From positions 124,001-188,000 of the forward strand of contig NZ_JAACFS010000001.1 of NCBI RefSeq assembly GCF_029051645.1: a stretch of DNA of 64,000 nucleotides, written 5' to 3'. The notes beneath the pieces were generated by a model that was not told where the DNA came from, searched no databases, and saw nothing but the letters and a program-made list of their open reading frames with translations. The translations under genes were made by a program, and so were the position numbers. Source of the DNA: Bradyrhizobium sp. CSA112. GTDB taxonomy: Bacteria; Pseudomonadota; Alphaproteobacteria; Rhizobiales; Xanthobacteraceae. This document shows positions 44,622 to 52,050 of the stretch, one piece after another (within the stretch, counting starts at the first letter, position 1; every line of letters begins with the position of its first letter).

Positions 44622-45918
44622 TGACCAGCGAGTGATCGGGCGCTCGCTCCGCCTTCATGCGCTGGTGGGTGTTGCCGCAATCCTGATGCTGGTGTTCGGC
44701 GTAGGTGGGTGGGCCGCGACCACGGAATTGTCCGGCGCTGTCATCGCGCCAGGCAACGTCATCGTGGAAGGCAGCGTGAAGCAGATCCAGCATCCGACGG
44801 GCGGCGTGGTCGCCGAGCTGCTGGTTCGCGAGGGGCAGATTGTCGATGCCGGGGACGTGCTGGTGCGGCTGGACGCCACCACCACGCGGGCAAACCTTGC
44901 GATCGTCACGAAGAATCTCAACGAATTGTTCGCGCGCCAGGCCCGGCTCGAGGCCGAGCGGGACAATCTGTCCGACGTGGCGACGCCCGCCGAACTCACG
45001 GTGCGGCTGAATGCCGCCGCCGTTCGCAACGTCATGGAGCGGGAACGCAGGCTGTTTGCGCACCGCCGCGAAGCGCGCGAGGGACAGAAAGGGCAATTGC
45101 GTGAACGGATCGCGCAATTGAACGAAAAGATCGGGGGGCAGGCCGCGCAGCAGGAAGCCAAGACCGAGGAAATCGACCTGATCGAGAAGGAACTGGTCGG
45201 GGTTCGAAGTCTCTTTAGCAAAGGCCTCGTCCCGATCGACCGCGTCAACAATCTGGCGCGCGCGGCGGCCCGTCTCAACGGTGAGCGCGGCGCACTCATC
45301 GCGGCGACCGCTGAGGCGCGTGGACACATTACGGAAGTCGAGCTGCAGCTTCTGCAGGTTGATCAGACGCTGCGCAGCGAGGTCGCAACAGAACTTCGTG
45401 ATGTGAACGTGAGACAGGGCGAACTGCTGGAGCGCGAGGTCACGGCAAAGGATCAGCTCAGTCGCGTTGAACTGCGAGCGCCGATAAGAGGCCTAGTTCA
45501 TCAGCTCGCTATACACACCATTGGTGGGGTGATCACGCCGGCGGAAGCGCTGATGCGGATCGTTCCCCAGGGTACTGATCTGACGGTCGAGGCACGTGTC
45601 GCCGCAAAGGACATCGATCAGATCGCGCTTCAGCAGAGCGCAATCCTTCGGCTGACGGCCTTCAATCGAAATACGACGCCACAACTGAGCGGCACCGTGA
45701 CGCGCATCTCGGGCGACGTGGTGAAGGATGACAGCGGCGCGACGTACTACCGCGTCGGCATTGCCATCAGCCAGGATGAGCTTGCGAAGCTCGGCAAGCT
45801 GACGCTCATCCCCGGCATGCCGGCGGAATCCTACATCCTCACCGGCGATCGCACCGTCCTGTCGTACTTCGCGAAGCCGCTGCGGGACCATACGCACCGC
45901 ATTTTCCGGGAAGACTGA
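44611..45918 (+). CDS. HlyD/PrtE-type membrane-fusion adaptor of the type I secretion system
   Basis: This is 435 residues with one N-terminal helix (about 15-37, LHALVGVAAILMLVFGVGGWAAT). A lipoyl-like half VIVEGSVKQIQHPTGGVVAELLVREGQIVDAGDVLVRLD (in part) precedes long coiled-coil arms (about 100-275), a second lipoyl half (LRAPIRGLVHQLAIHTIGGV) and a beta-barrel. It bridges the ABC transporter to an outer-membrane TolC-type channel, which is absent from the window. It is translationally overlapped with the transporter. Confidence 0.92.
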   Translation: MKPDDQRVIGRSLRLHALVGVAAILMLVFGVGGWAATTELSGAVIAPGNVIVEGSVKQIQHPTGGVVAELLVREGQIVDAGDVLVRLDATTTRANLAIVTKNLNELFARQARLEAERDNLSDVATPAELTVRLNAAAVRNVMERERRLFAHRREAREGQKGQLRERIAQLNEKIGGQAAQQEAKTEEIDLIEKELVGVRSLFSKGLVPIDRVNNLARAAARLNGERGALIAATAEARGHITEVELQLLQVDQTLRSEVATELRDVNVRQGELLEREVTAKDQLSRVELRAPIRGLVHQLAIHTIGGVITPAEALMRIVPQGTDLTVEARVAAKDIDQIALQQSAILRLTAFNRNTTPQLSGTVTRISGDVVKDDSGATYYRVGIAISQDELAKLGKLTLIPGMPAESYILTGDRTVLSYFAKPLRDHTHRIFRED

Positions 45919-46024
45919 TCTTCCGACAAGCGTTGTGACCTCTATGTGTAGATCACGTGACGATATGCGCATGCATCACACGCGTGCGCTTGAAGACGAT
46001 TAATCTCAAACCGGAAATATCGAC

Positions 46025-46059
46025 TATCGAAATCGATATAGCGTTTATCGAGATCGATA
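46025..46059. promoter_or_regulatory. Two TATCGA-NN-TCGATA palindromes 21 bp apart, upstream of the RTX gene
   Basis: TATCGAAATCGATA (46025-46038) and TATCGAGATCGATA (46046-46059) are perfect 6-bp-arm dyads on the same face of the helix. The second is followed by TATTG, as at 42770. They are about 75-105 bp before the RTX start. Confidence 0.6.
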
Positions 46060-46131
46060 TATTGAGAGAAAGTGAGAAGCGTAATCCCATGGTGAAGCCG
46101 ACGAGAGCGGCGATAATCATGGGAGATGGCT

Positions 46132-47286
46132 ATGAATTATATTGGTGACGACACGCAAAACATTTTCACTGGTACGTTCGAGAATGACTACATGGACGGC
46201 CGGGGAGCAGTTGACTTTCTATCCGGCGGCGGTGGCGACGACCGCATTGAGGGCGGCGACGGCAACGACTTCCTCAATGGTGACGACGGTTGGGACACCA
46301 TCATTGGTGGCTATGGTGGTGACCATATCTCCGGCGGAACCGGGAACGATCAACTCGACGGCGGACCGGGCTTTGATATCGATGACATCCACGGCGACGC
46401 CGGCAACGACACGATCTGGGGTGGCGATGGCGACGACATTCTCAACGGCGGCGCCGATATCGATACCATCATGGGCGAAGGTGGCAACGATCTCATCCTT
46501 GGCGGCACTGAGGGCGATTTTCTCTATGGCCAGGATGGCGGCGATACACTTCTCGGCGAAAGCGGCATGGACCGCCTCGAAGGCGGCATTGGTAATGACA
46601 GTGTGTCCGGCGGATCTGACGGAGACGTAATCCTCGGTGGCACCGGAAACGATTATTTGAATGGTGATGGGGGTAATGACATCATTCTGGGAGGGGACGA
46701 TATCGATACGATCGATGGTGGTGACGATGACGACACCATCTGGGGAGAGAACGGTGATGACACGATCAATGGTGGCGGCGGATATGACCAAATCAACGGG
46801 GGAGATGGCATCGATACCATTACCGACCTATTCGGCACTCGCAGCGTTGTGGATGGTGGAATTGGCAACGACGACATCACGGTGGCGACCGCGCTCAACG
46901 AGGTTGTTGGTGGCGCGGGTGATGATACTATTAGATTGAATGGTGGTAACAATCTAGTCGATGCAGGCGCCGATAATGATGTCATTATCGACAACACGAG
47001 CGGTGTCGTCGCAATCGATGGCGGCCTCGGCAATGATACGTTCGTTCACAATAACAGCGGCGTAACGAGCATCTCGGATGCGGGCGGATTAGATGTGCTG
47101 GTCTTCAATGTCGCCGATGTCACCACGCTTCAGTTCTTCCAGTTGGGGAAGGACTTGATCATAGCCGATGCGCTCGACACTAACTTCCAGAACTACGTCG
47201 ACGTGGTCGGCTTCTTTGATCCATCCAATGCGGACACGCTAGAGTATGTGTTCGACATCAACGGCAACGGAATCCAGATCAGCTAA
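46132..47286 (+). CDS. RTX calcium-binding repeat protein, likely type I secretion substrate
   Basis: This is 384 residues from ATG 46132, chosen because GGGAG (46121-46125) abuts the earlier ATG 46126. Glycine/aspartate nonapeptides (GGxGxDxUx, e.g. GGGGDDRIEGGDGNDFL, GGDGIDTI) run from about residue 25 to 280. No signal peptide is present. The C-terminus (about 300-384) is a non-repeat region ending VFDINGNGIQIS, a plausible export signal. It has no enzymatic domain, so a surface, adhesin or matrix role is likely. It lies 213 bp after the type I secretion adaptor gene. Confidence 0.88.
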   Translation: MNYIGDDTQNIFTGTFENDYMDGRGAVDFLSGGGGDDRIEGGDGNDFLNGDDGWDTIIGGYGGDHISGGTGNDQLDGGPGFDIDDIHGDAGNDTIWGGDGDDILNGGADIDTIMGEGGNDLILGGTEGDFLYGQDGGDTLLGESGMDRLEGGIGNDSVSGGSDGDVILGGTGNDYLNGDGGNDIILGGDDIDTIDGGDDDDTIWGENGDDTINGGGGYDQINGGDGIDTITDLFGTRSVVDGGIGNDDITVATALNEVVGGAGDDTIRLNGGNNLVDAGADNDVIIDNTSGVVAIDGGLGNDTFVHNNSGVTSISDAGGLDVLVFNVADVTTLQFFQLGKDLIIADALDTNFQNYVDVVGFFDPSNADTLEYVFDINGNGIQIS

Positions 47287-47305
47287 AACTATAGCATGCA
47301 AAGAA

Positions 47306-47336
47306 AATGGCGCAGGAGGGAGCCTCCTGCGCCATT
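47306..47336. terminator. Bidirectional terminator between the RTX gene and the convergent hypothetical gene
   Basis: A 14-bp perfect stem (47306-47319 with 47323-47336) has a 3-base loop, with T-rich sequence following on the plus strand and A-rich preceding. It serves both convergent genes. A nearly identical hairpin is at 48400-48429. Confidence 0.85.
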
Positions 47337-47355
47337 CCTTTTCCAGATTGCACTG

Positions 47356-48045
47356 CTATTGACCAATCAGCGCGTCGCGCTGCGCGACGAGGCTCGCGCG
47401 AGCGTTGCTGTTGTCCCGGATGTCGCTCGAGATAAAATCCGTCATGGCACGTAGGGAAGCCAACGCCTCTTGCTGATCCTCAACTGACGTTGCGATACCT
47501 TCCTTGCGGGTGGTTACCGTGCCGTCGCCCCGGAAATTGTATTGGACACCGTCCTTCACGAAGCCATAGGTAACATTTGGACCGAGAGGAGGCAGTGTCC
47601 GACCGGCGTCCTTCAACATCTGTAATGCCTTTGCGGTCTCCGCAGCATTCAGCGTTACTAAGGGAGATATCGGAGAGTTCAGCATCTTGTCATAGGATTT
47701 CTGAAGTCTCTCGATGCCTGCCTTGTTCGTATCTTGCCTAGCGTCCTGCAGATCGAGCATGGTCAGCTGGGAGCTAATATTGGCCAATTCCGCCTGACGA
47801 TGCCTAGCATTTATGTCTGCCTGGAAACGATCCTCGGTCGTCTGCGACCAGTCGTCCATGGCTTGCTGTGCAGCCATCAGACGATCCCGCGCACCCTGCG
47901 ACAGCGACAGTTGCGTGGCGGGGCCACGGTCGCTGTCGTTCGTCGTCGCGTTCGATGCGGGTTGTTTAGCGTTGTCGGCCGTATCGAGAGCCGTATGGGT
48001 GAGGGGATTCAATGTGGCGGCTTGGCTGGAAACGGCGCTGACCAT
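47356..48045 (-). CDS. Hypothetical protein of a duplicated pair, copy 1
   Basis: This is 229 residues from ATG 48045 with AGGAAG upstream. The first about 60 residues (VSAVSSQAATL, DNAKQPASNAT, NDSDRGPATQ, SLSQ) nearly match the paralogue at 48450-49142, and both end in LVAQRDALIGQ/LIAKRDALVGQ. The cores differ. The middle here is helical (AELANISSQLTMLDLQDARQ) with a short beta pair (YGFVKDGVQYNFRGDGTV). There is no signal peptide, membrane helix or known domain. It is convergent with the RTX gene and shares its terminator. It could be a secreted or surface-associated partner of the RTX system; this is inference. Confidence 0.7.
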   Translation of the reverse strand: MVSAVSSQAATLNPLTHTALDTADNAKQPASNATTNDSDRGPATQLSLSQGARDRLMAAQQAMDDWSQTTEDRFQADINARHRQAELANISSQLTMLDLQDARQDTNKAGIERLQKSYDKMLNSPISPLVTLNAAETAKALQMLKDAGRTLPPLGPNVTYGFVKDGVQYNFRGDGTVTTRKEGIATSVEDQQEALASLRAMTDFISSDIRDNSNARASLVAQRDALIGQ

Positions 48046-48188
48046 GGTTTTCTTCCTGATCCTTGTCGCGTTGACGGCGATGATTGAAGTTCGCCTTCGG
48101 CGACCCGCAACCTCGCTTTCCTTGTTCGTGCAGAGGTTGTGCCATGGATAGGCTTAACGTAAGATTTATAAGGGTCTCGTTCGACGGC

Positions 48189-48202
48189 TATCGAATTCGA
48201 TA
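48189..48202. promoter_or_regulatory. Perfect TATCGA-AT-TCGATA... palindrome upstream of the duplicated unit
   Basis: TATCGAATTCGATA followed by TATT is the cleanest copy of the island motif. It lies 144 bp upstream of the minus-strand gene starting at 48045, and 56 bp to the left of the RTX remnant, so it may originally have been the promoter site of the lost RTX copy. Confidence 0.55.
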
Positions 48203-48257
48203 TATTAACGGCAGGTTAATGCGGTGAGCGGTTGCTGCGAGCAGTTTGCCAGCGAGC

Positions 48258-48380
48258 GATCATCGCCGATGCGCTCGCACCAACTTCGAGAATTTTGTTG
48301 ACGTGATCGGCTTCTTCGATCCGGCCAACACCCTCGAATTCGTGTTCGACATCAACGGCAACGGCATCCAGATCAGCTAA
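48258..48380 (+). pseudogene. RTX-protein 3' remnant
   Basis: With one base restored near 48277, the frame reads IIADALDTNFENFVDVIGFFDPANTLEFVFDINGNGIQIS (in part), closely matching the end of the RTX protein at 46132-47286, including the stop. A hairpin nearly identical to the RTX terminator follows. The rest of the copy is lost. Confidence 0.8.
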
Positions 48381-48399
48381 GCTGTAGGAAGCCAAGAAA

Positions 48400-48429
48400 A
48401 CGGCGCAGGAGGGAAACCTCCTGCGCCGT
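48400..48429. terminator. Second copy of the RTX-type terminator
   Basis: A stem of 13 bp (48400-48412 with 48417-48429) and loop GAAA. The stem core GGCGCAGGAGG/CCTCCTGCGCC is identical to the hairpin at 47306-47336. It lies between the RTX remnant and the convergent paralogue. Confidence 0.8.
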
Positions 48430-48449
48430 GTCTTCGAGAACTGCTGCCA

Positions 48450-49142
48450 TTATTGACCGACCAGCGCGTCGCGCTTGGCGATCAGGTCAGCACGCGAGAC
48501 GCTGGGGTATTCAATCCTGGTGGACAAATACAGCATCGTATCTTGGAAGGCCTGATAGCCTCGTTGCTTCTGCTCCTCGGAGGTGGGCACTCCGCCCTCA
48601 TTTACCCAAGCCGTTCCATCCTTCAGGAAGGTGTAAATTTTTCCATCGTCACCGAAGGAGTAGGTGTCGGCACCGCCGATCTTGGATGGATCGATGCCGC
48701 GCGGCGCGACCTTCTTCAGAATCGCGCTGATCTCGGCATCCGATAGCTGTACCGCCGGCACTGGCGTCGTATTTTGCCATTTGATAGCGGACTCTCGCAT
48801 TGACTTGATCGTGGATGCCAAAGAGTTGTTGGTCTTTTCCCGCCAGTCGAGCATCCTGAGCTCAGCGTTGATCTTCATCAATTCTACCCGGCGATCCATG
48901 GCCTCGCTCGTCGCCTGCCAGTGTGCATCCAGGCCTTGCTGCGTGGCGTCCGGGCCTTGCTTGAATGCGGCCATCAGGCGATCCAGCGCGTCCTGGGATA
49001 ACGACACCTGCGTGGCCGGGCCGCGGTCGCTGTCGTTTGACGTCGCGTTCGACGCGGGTTGTTTGGCGTTGTCGTCCCCGTCGAGAGCCGTATAGGCGAG
49101 GGGACTCAATGTGGCGGCTTGGCTGGAAACGGCGCTGACCAT
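48450..49142 (-). CDS. Hypothetical protein of a duplicated pair, copy 2
   Basis: This is 230 residues from ATG 49142, preceded by the same AGGAAG leader as copy 1. The N-terminal about 60 residues and the last about 10 match copy 1; the core is different (TEQ-free helix AELRMLDWREKTNNSLAS and beta pair YSFGDDGKIYTFLKDGTAWV). The same fold is likely in both (helix bundle, then a small beta unit of the pattern Y-x-F-x-x-D-G). It faces the RTX remnant as copy 1 faces the intact RTX gene, so the two were duplicated as a block. Function unknown. Confidence 0.7.
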   Translation of the reverse strand: MVSAVSSQAATLSPLAYTALDGDDNAKQPASNATSNDSDRGPATQVSLSQDALDRLMAAFKQGPDATQQGLDAHWQATSEAMDRRVELMKINAELRMLDWREKTNNSLASTIKSMRESAIKWQNTTPVPAVQLSDAEISAILKKVAPRGIDPSKIGGADTYSFGDDGKIYTFLKDGTAWVNEGGVPTSEEQKQRGYQAFQDTMLYLSTRIEYPSVSRADLIAKRDALVGQ

Positions 49143-49499
49143 GGTTTTCTTCCTGATCCTTGTCGTTGACGGCCGGATGCAAAATTCGCTTTCGGCGACC
49201 GCAACCTCGCTCTCCTTGTTCGTGCAGAGGTTGTGACACGGATAGGCTTAACGTAAGATTTAGGAGAGCTTCGACGGGTACGGCGGGGACTCTGCGCCCT
49301 CTGAAAGCCGTCTTTCCGCCAGCGCTAAGCCATTGATTGCCTGCGTTATTCCGCCGCAGCCATAAAGCCTGCGCATTACCAAACTTTAATTCCCCAGCCA
49401 GCGCACGGTAAGGCGGCAAACCCCATCTTCCGTCCTGTCAGGTGCCCCAGCCCCCGCACCCCGTACCGTCGAAATTCAGGCTCTGGAGATTTTTGAAAC
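49143..49499. other. Intergenic region between the island and degP
   Basis: The left 120 bp repeat the leader of the paralogue at 48046-48170. An inverted repeat CAACCTC-N18-GAGGTTG (49202-49233; equivalent at 48108-48139) and a CTTAACGTAAG dyad (49247-49257; equivalent at 48153-48163) are conserved in both copies. The copy here lacks the TATCGA palindrome. The remaining sequence up to degP holds no gene. Confidence 0.6.
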
Positions 49500-51095
49500 A
49501 TGACCGAACGTCCCATCGATCTTTCCTCGCTACCGTCCAACGGCGCGCCGCGGCGTTCGCTGTTCTCCGCGCGCAAGTTCGCGCTGATGGCTTCTGTCGT
49601 CGCCGGCCTCGGCGCCGCCGTGTATGGCTTCTCGCCGCAGCAGGGCCCGCTCGATGTCTTCACCAGCGCGGCGCAGGCCCAGGTCAATACCGAGGTCCGC
49701 AAGGTCGAGCGTCCGATCGGATTTGCCGACGTCGTCGAGCGCGTGAAGCCGTCGGTGATTTCGGTCAAGATCAACATCGCCGACAAGAGCTCCAAGGACG
49801 ACAGCGCCAACAAGGACGAGGACTCGCCGTTCCCGCCGGGTTCACCGATGGAGCGCTTCTTCCGCCGCTTTGGCGGTCCGGATGGCTTGCCTCCGGGCTT
49901 GCGCGGCGGACCGCGTGGCGGCCGTGGCCCGGTCACGGGTCAGGGTTCCGGCTTCTTTATCTCGCCTGACGGCTTTGCCGTGACCAACAACCACGTGGTC
50001 GACGGCGCGGACAAGGTCGAGATCACAATGGACGACGGCAAGACCTACACCGCGAAGGTGATCGGCACCGATCAGCGCACCGACCTCGCGCTGATCAAGG
50101 TCGAGGGCCGCACCGATTTCCCGTTCGCCAAGCTGTCCGATAGCAAGCCGCGGATCGGCGACTGGGTGCTGGCGGTCGGTAACCCGTTCGGCCTCGGCGG
50201 CACCGTGACTGCCGGCATCGTCTCGGCCTCCGGCCGTGACATCGGCAACGGCCCGTATGACGATTTCATCCAGATCGACGCGCCCGTGAACAAGGGCAAC
50301 TCCGGCGGTCCGGCGTTCGACACCAATGGCGAAGTGATGGGCGTCAACACCGCGATCTATTCGCCGTCCGGCGGCAGCGTCGGCATTGCATTCTCGATCC
50401 CGGCTTCGACGGTCAAGAACGTGATCGCCCAGCTCAAGGACAAGGGCTCCGTCAGCCGCGGCTGGATCGGCGTCCAGATCCAGCCGGTGACATCAGACAT
50501 CGCCGACAGCCTCGGCATGAAGAAGGCGGAAGGCGCGCTGGTGGCGGAACCGCAGCCGAACGGCCCGGCTTCCAAGGCCGGCATCCAGTCGGGTGACGTC
50601 ATCACCGCCGTCAATGGTGAGCCGGTCAAGGATGCCAAGGAGCTCGCCCGCACCATCGGCGGCCTCGCGCCGGGCGCCGCGGTGAAGCTCACAGTGCTGC
50701 AGAAAGGCCAGGAAAAGGTCATCAACCTCACGCTCGGCCAGTTGCCGAACACGATCGAGAGCAAGGCCGACACCGACAAGGAAGACAAGGGCGGCCCCAC
50801 CAAGGGAACCGGCGTGCCGAAACTCGGCCTGACGGTTGCTCCCGCCAACAGCGTAGCCGGCGCCGGCAGGGAAGGCGTCGTAGTCACCGAGGTCGACCCG
50901 AAGAGCGCGGCGGCCGAGCGCGGCTTCAAGGAAGGCGACGTCATTCTTGAGGTCGCCGGAAAGAGCGTGGCCAGCGCCGGCGAGGTTCGCGATGCGATCG
51001 ACGCCGCCCGTACCGAGAACAAGAACAGCGTTCTCATGCGCGTGAAGAGCGGCGGTTCGTCGCGCTTCGTCGCGGTGCCGCTGGCGAAGGGCTAA
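49500..51095 (+). CDS. degP: DegP/HtrA-type periplasmic serine protease (Do family)
   Basis: This is 531 residues. An N-terminal uncleaved or signal segment is at about 27-45 (ALMASVVAGLGAAVYGF). The protease triad is His165 (TNNHVVDGAD), Asp195 (RTDLALIKV) and Ser268 (NKGNSGGPAFD). Two PDZ domains follow (about 305-395, GWIGVQIQPV and GDVITAVNGEPV; about 430-520, VVTEVDPKSAAAERGFKEGDVILEV). It degrades or chaperones misfolded envelope proteins. A strong terminator and a response-regulator gene follow. Confidence 0.94.
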   Translation: MTERPIDLSSLPSNGAPRRSLFSARKFALMASVVAGLGAAVYGFSPQQGPLDVFTSAAQAQVNTEVRKVERPIGFADVVERVKPSVISVKINIADKSSKDDSANKDEDSPFPPGSPMERFFRRFGGPDGLPPGLRGGPRGGRGPVTGQGSGFFISPDGFAVTNNHVVDGADKVEITMDDGKTYTAKVIGTDQRTDLALIKVEGRTDFPFAKLSDSKPRIGDWVLAVGNPFGLGGTVTAGIVSASGRDIGNGPYDDFIQIDAPVNKGNSGGPAFDTNGEVMGVNTAIYSPSGGSVGIAFSIPASTVKNVIAQLKDKGSVSRGWIGVQIQPVTSDIADSLGMKKAEGALVAEPQPNGPASKAGIQSGDVITAVNGEPVKDAKELARTIGGLAPGAAVKLTVLQKGQEKVINLTLGQLPNTIESKADTDKEDKGGPTKGTGVPKLGLTVAPANSVAGAGREGVVVTEVDPKSAAAERGFKEGDVILEVAGKSVASAGEVRDAIDAARTENKNSVLMRVKSGGSSRFVAVPLAKG

Positions 51096-51235
51096 ACGAG
51101 GACTAGATATCAGATGGAGGGTTTCGCCGGCATTCGTCGCCCCCGCCGACGTCTCCTTCCGGGGAGCGGGTGCAAAACTCGCTCCCTCAGGCAACCTTCC
51201 TTCGGAACACGCCCCCCTCCGTCGGAAGGGCCTAA

Positions 51236-51274
51236 GGGCGGTGAGGTCCCCCAGCTTCACCGCCCGCTTTTTTT
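51236..51274 (+). terminator. Rho-independent terminator after degP
   Basis: The stem GGGCGGTGA (51236-51244) / TCACCGCCC (51257-51265) has a 12-base loop, then GC and seven Ts. Confidence 0.85.
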
Positions 51275-51348
51275 ACGTGATCGAGAGAACGGCCGGCCGC
51301 CTTGCATGTGCAGGGCGGCCGCGCCATGGTGAGAGAAAGCCTGTTCCC

Positions 51349-52050
51349 GTGACCGCAACTGCCCCCCAAATGCGCCTGTTGATCATCGAAGACGATCGCG
51401 AGTCCGCCGACTATCTGGTCAAGGCGTTCCGCGAAGTCGGCCATGTCGCCGATCTCGCCAGCGATGGCGAGGAGGGCCTGTCGATGGCCGATGGCGGCGA
51501 TTACGACGTGCTTGTGGTAGATCGCATGCTGCCCAAGCGCGACGGCCTGTCCGTGATCGGCGCGCTGCGCGAGAAGGGCAACCGCACGCCGGTGCTGATC
51601 CTCTCCGCGCTCGGCCAGGTCGACGATCGCATCAAGGGCCTGCGCGCCGGCGGCGACGACTATCTGCCCAAGCCCTATTCGTTCGCCGAACTGCAGGCGC
51701 GCGTCGAGGTGCTGTCGCGCCGCAATGTGGGCCCCGCCGAAGAGACCACCTACCGCGTCGGCGATCTCGAGCTCGACCGTCTTTCTCACCGTGTCGCCCG
51801 CGGCAAGGACGAGTTGACGCTGCAGCCGCGCGAGTTTCGCCTGCTCGAATATCTGATGAAGCATGCGGGACAGGTCGTGACCCGCACCATGCTTCTGGAA
51901 AACGTCTGGGATTATCATTTCGATCCGCAGACCAACGTCATCGACGTGCATATTTCGCGGCTGCGCTCCAAGATCGACAAGGGTTTCGAGCGGCCCTTGC
52001 TGCACACGATCCGCGGCGCCGGGTACATGATCCGTGACGGCCTTCGGTAA
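51349..52050 (+). CDS. OmpR-family response regulator
   Basis: This is 233 residues from GTG 51349 (GAGAGAAAG upstream; ATG 51370 is an alternative that begins at the receiver domain). The receiver has LIIEDD, phospho-acceptor Asp58 (VVDRMLPKRDG), and YLPKPYSF. The winged helix has QPREFRLLEYLMKHAGQVVTRTML and the wing DVHISRLRSKIDKGFERPLLHTIRGAGYMIRDG (in part). The kinase gene overlaps its 3' end by 17 bp. Target genes are unknown; position next to degP suggests envelope stress. Confidence 0.92.
   Translation: MTATAPQMRLLIIEDDRESADYLVKAFREVGHVADLASDGEEGLSMADGGDYDVLVVDRMLPKRDGLSVIGALREKGNRTPVLILSALGQVDDRIKGLRAGGDDYLPKPYSFAELQARVEVLSRRNVGPAEETTYRVGDLELDRLSHRVARGKDELTLQPREFRLLEYLMKHAGQVVTRTMLLENVWDYHFDPQTNVIDVHISRLRSKIDKGFERPLLHTIRGAGYMIRDGLR

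Noticed and set aside
46170..47000. Repetitive DNA resembling a CRISPR array or satellite
   Set aside because: The periodicity is 27 bp-type codons for RTX nonapeptides inside one open frame, with no constant repeat and unique spacer pattern.
47356..49142. Type III effectors or their chaperones
   Set aside because: No tts-box-like promoter was found and no type III genes are present. The idea was not supported by sequence.
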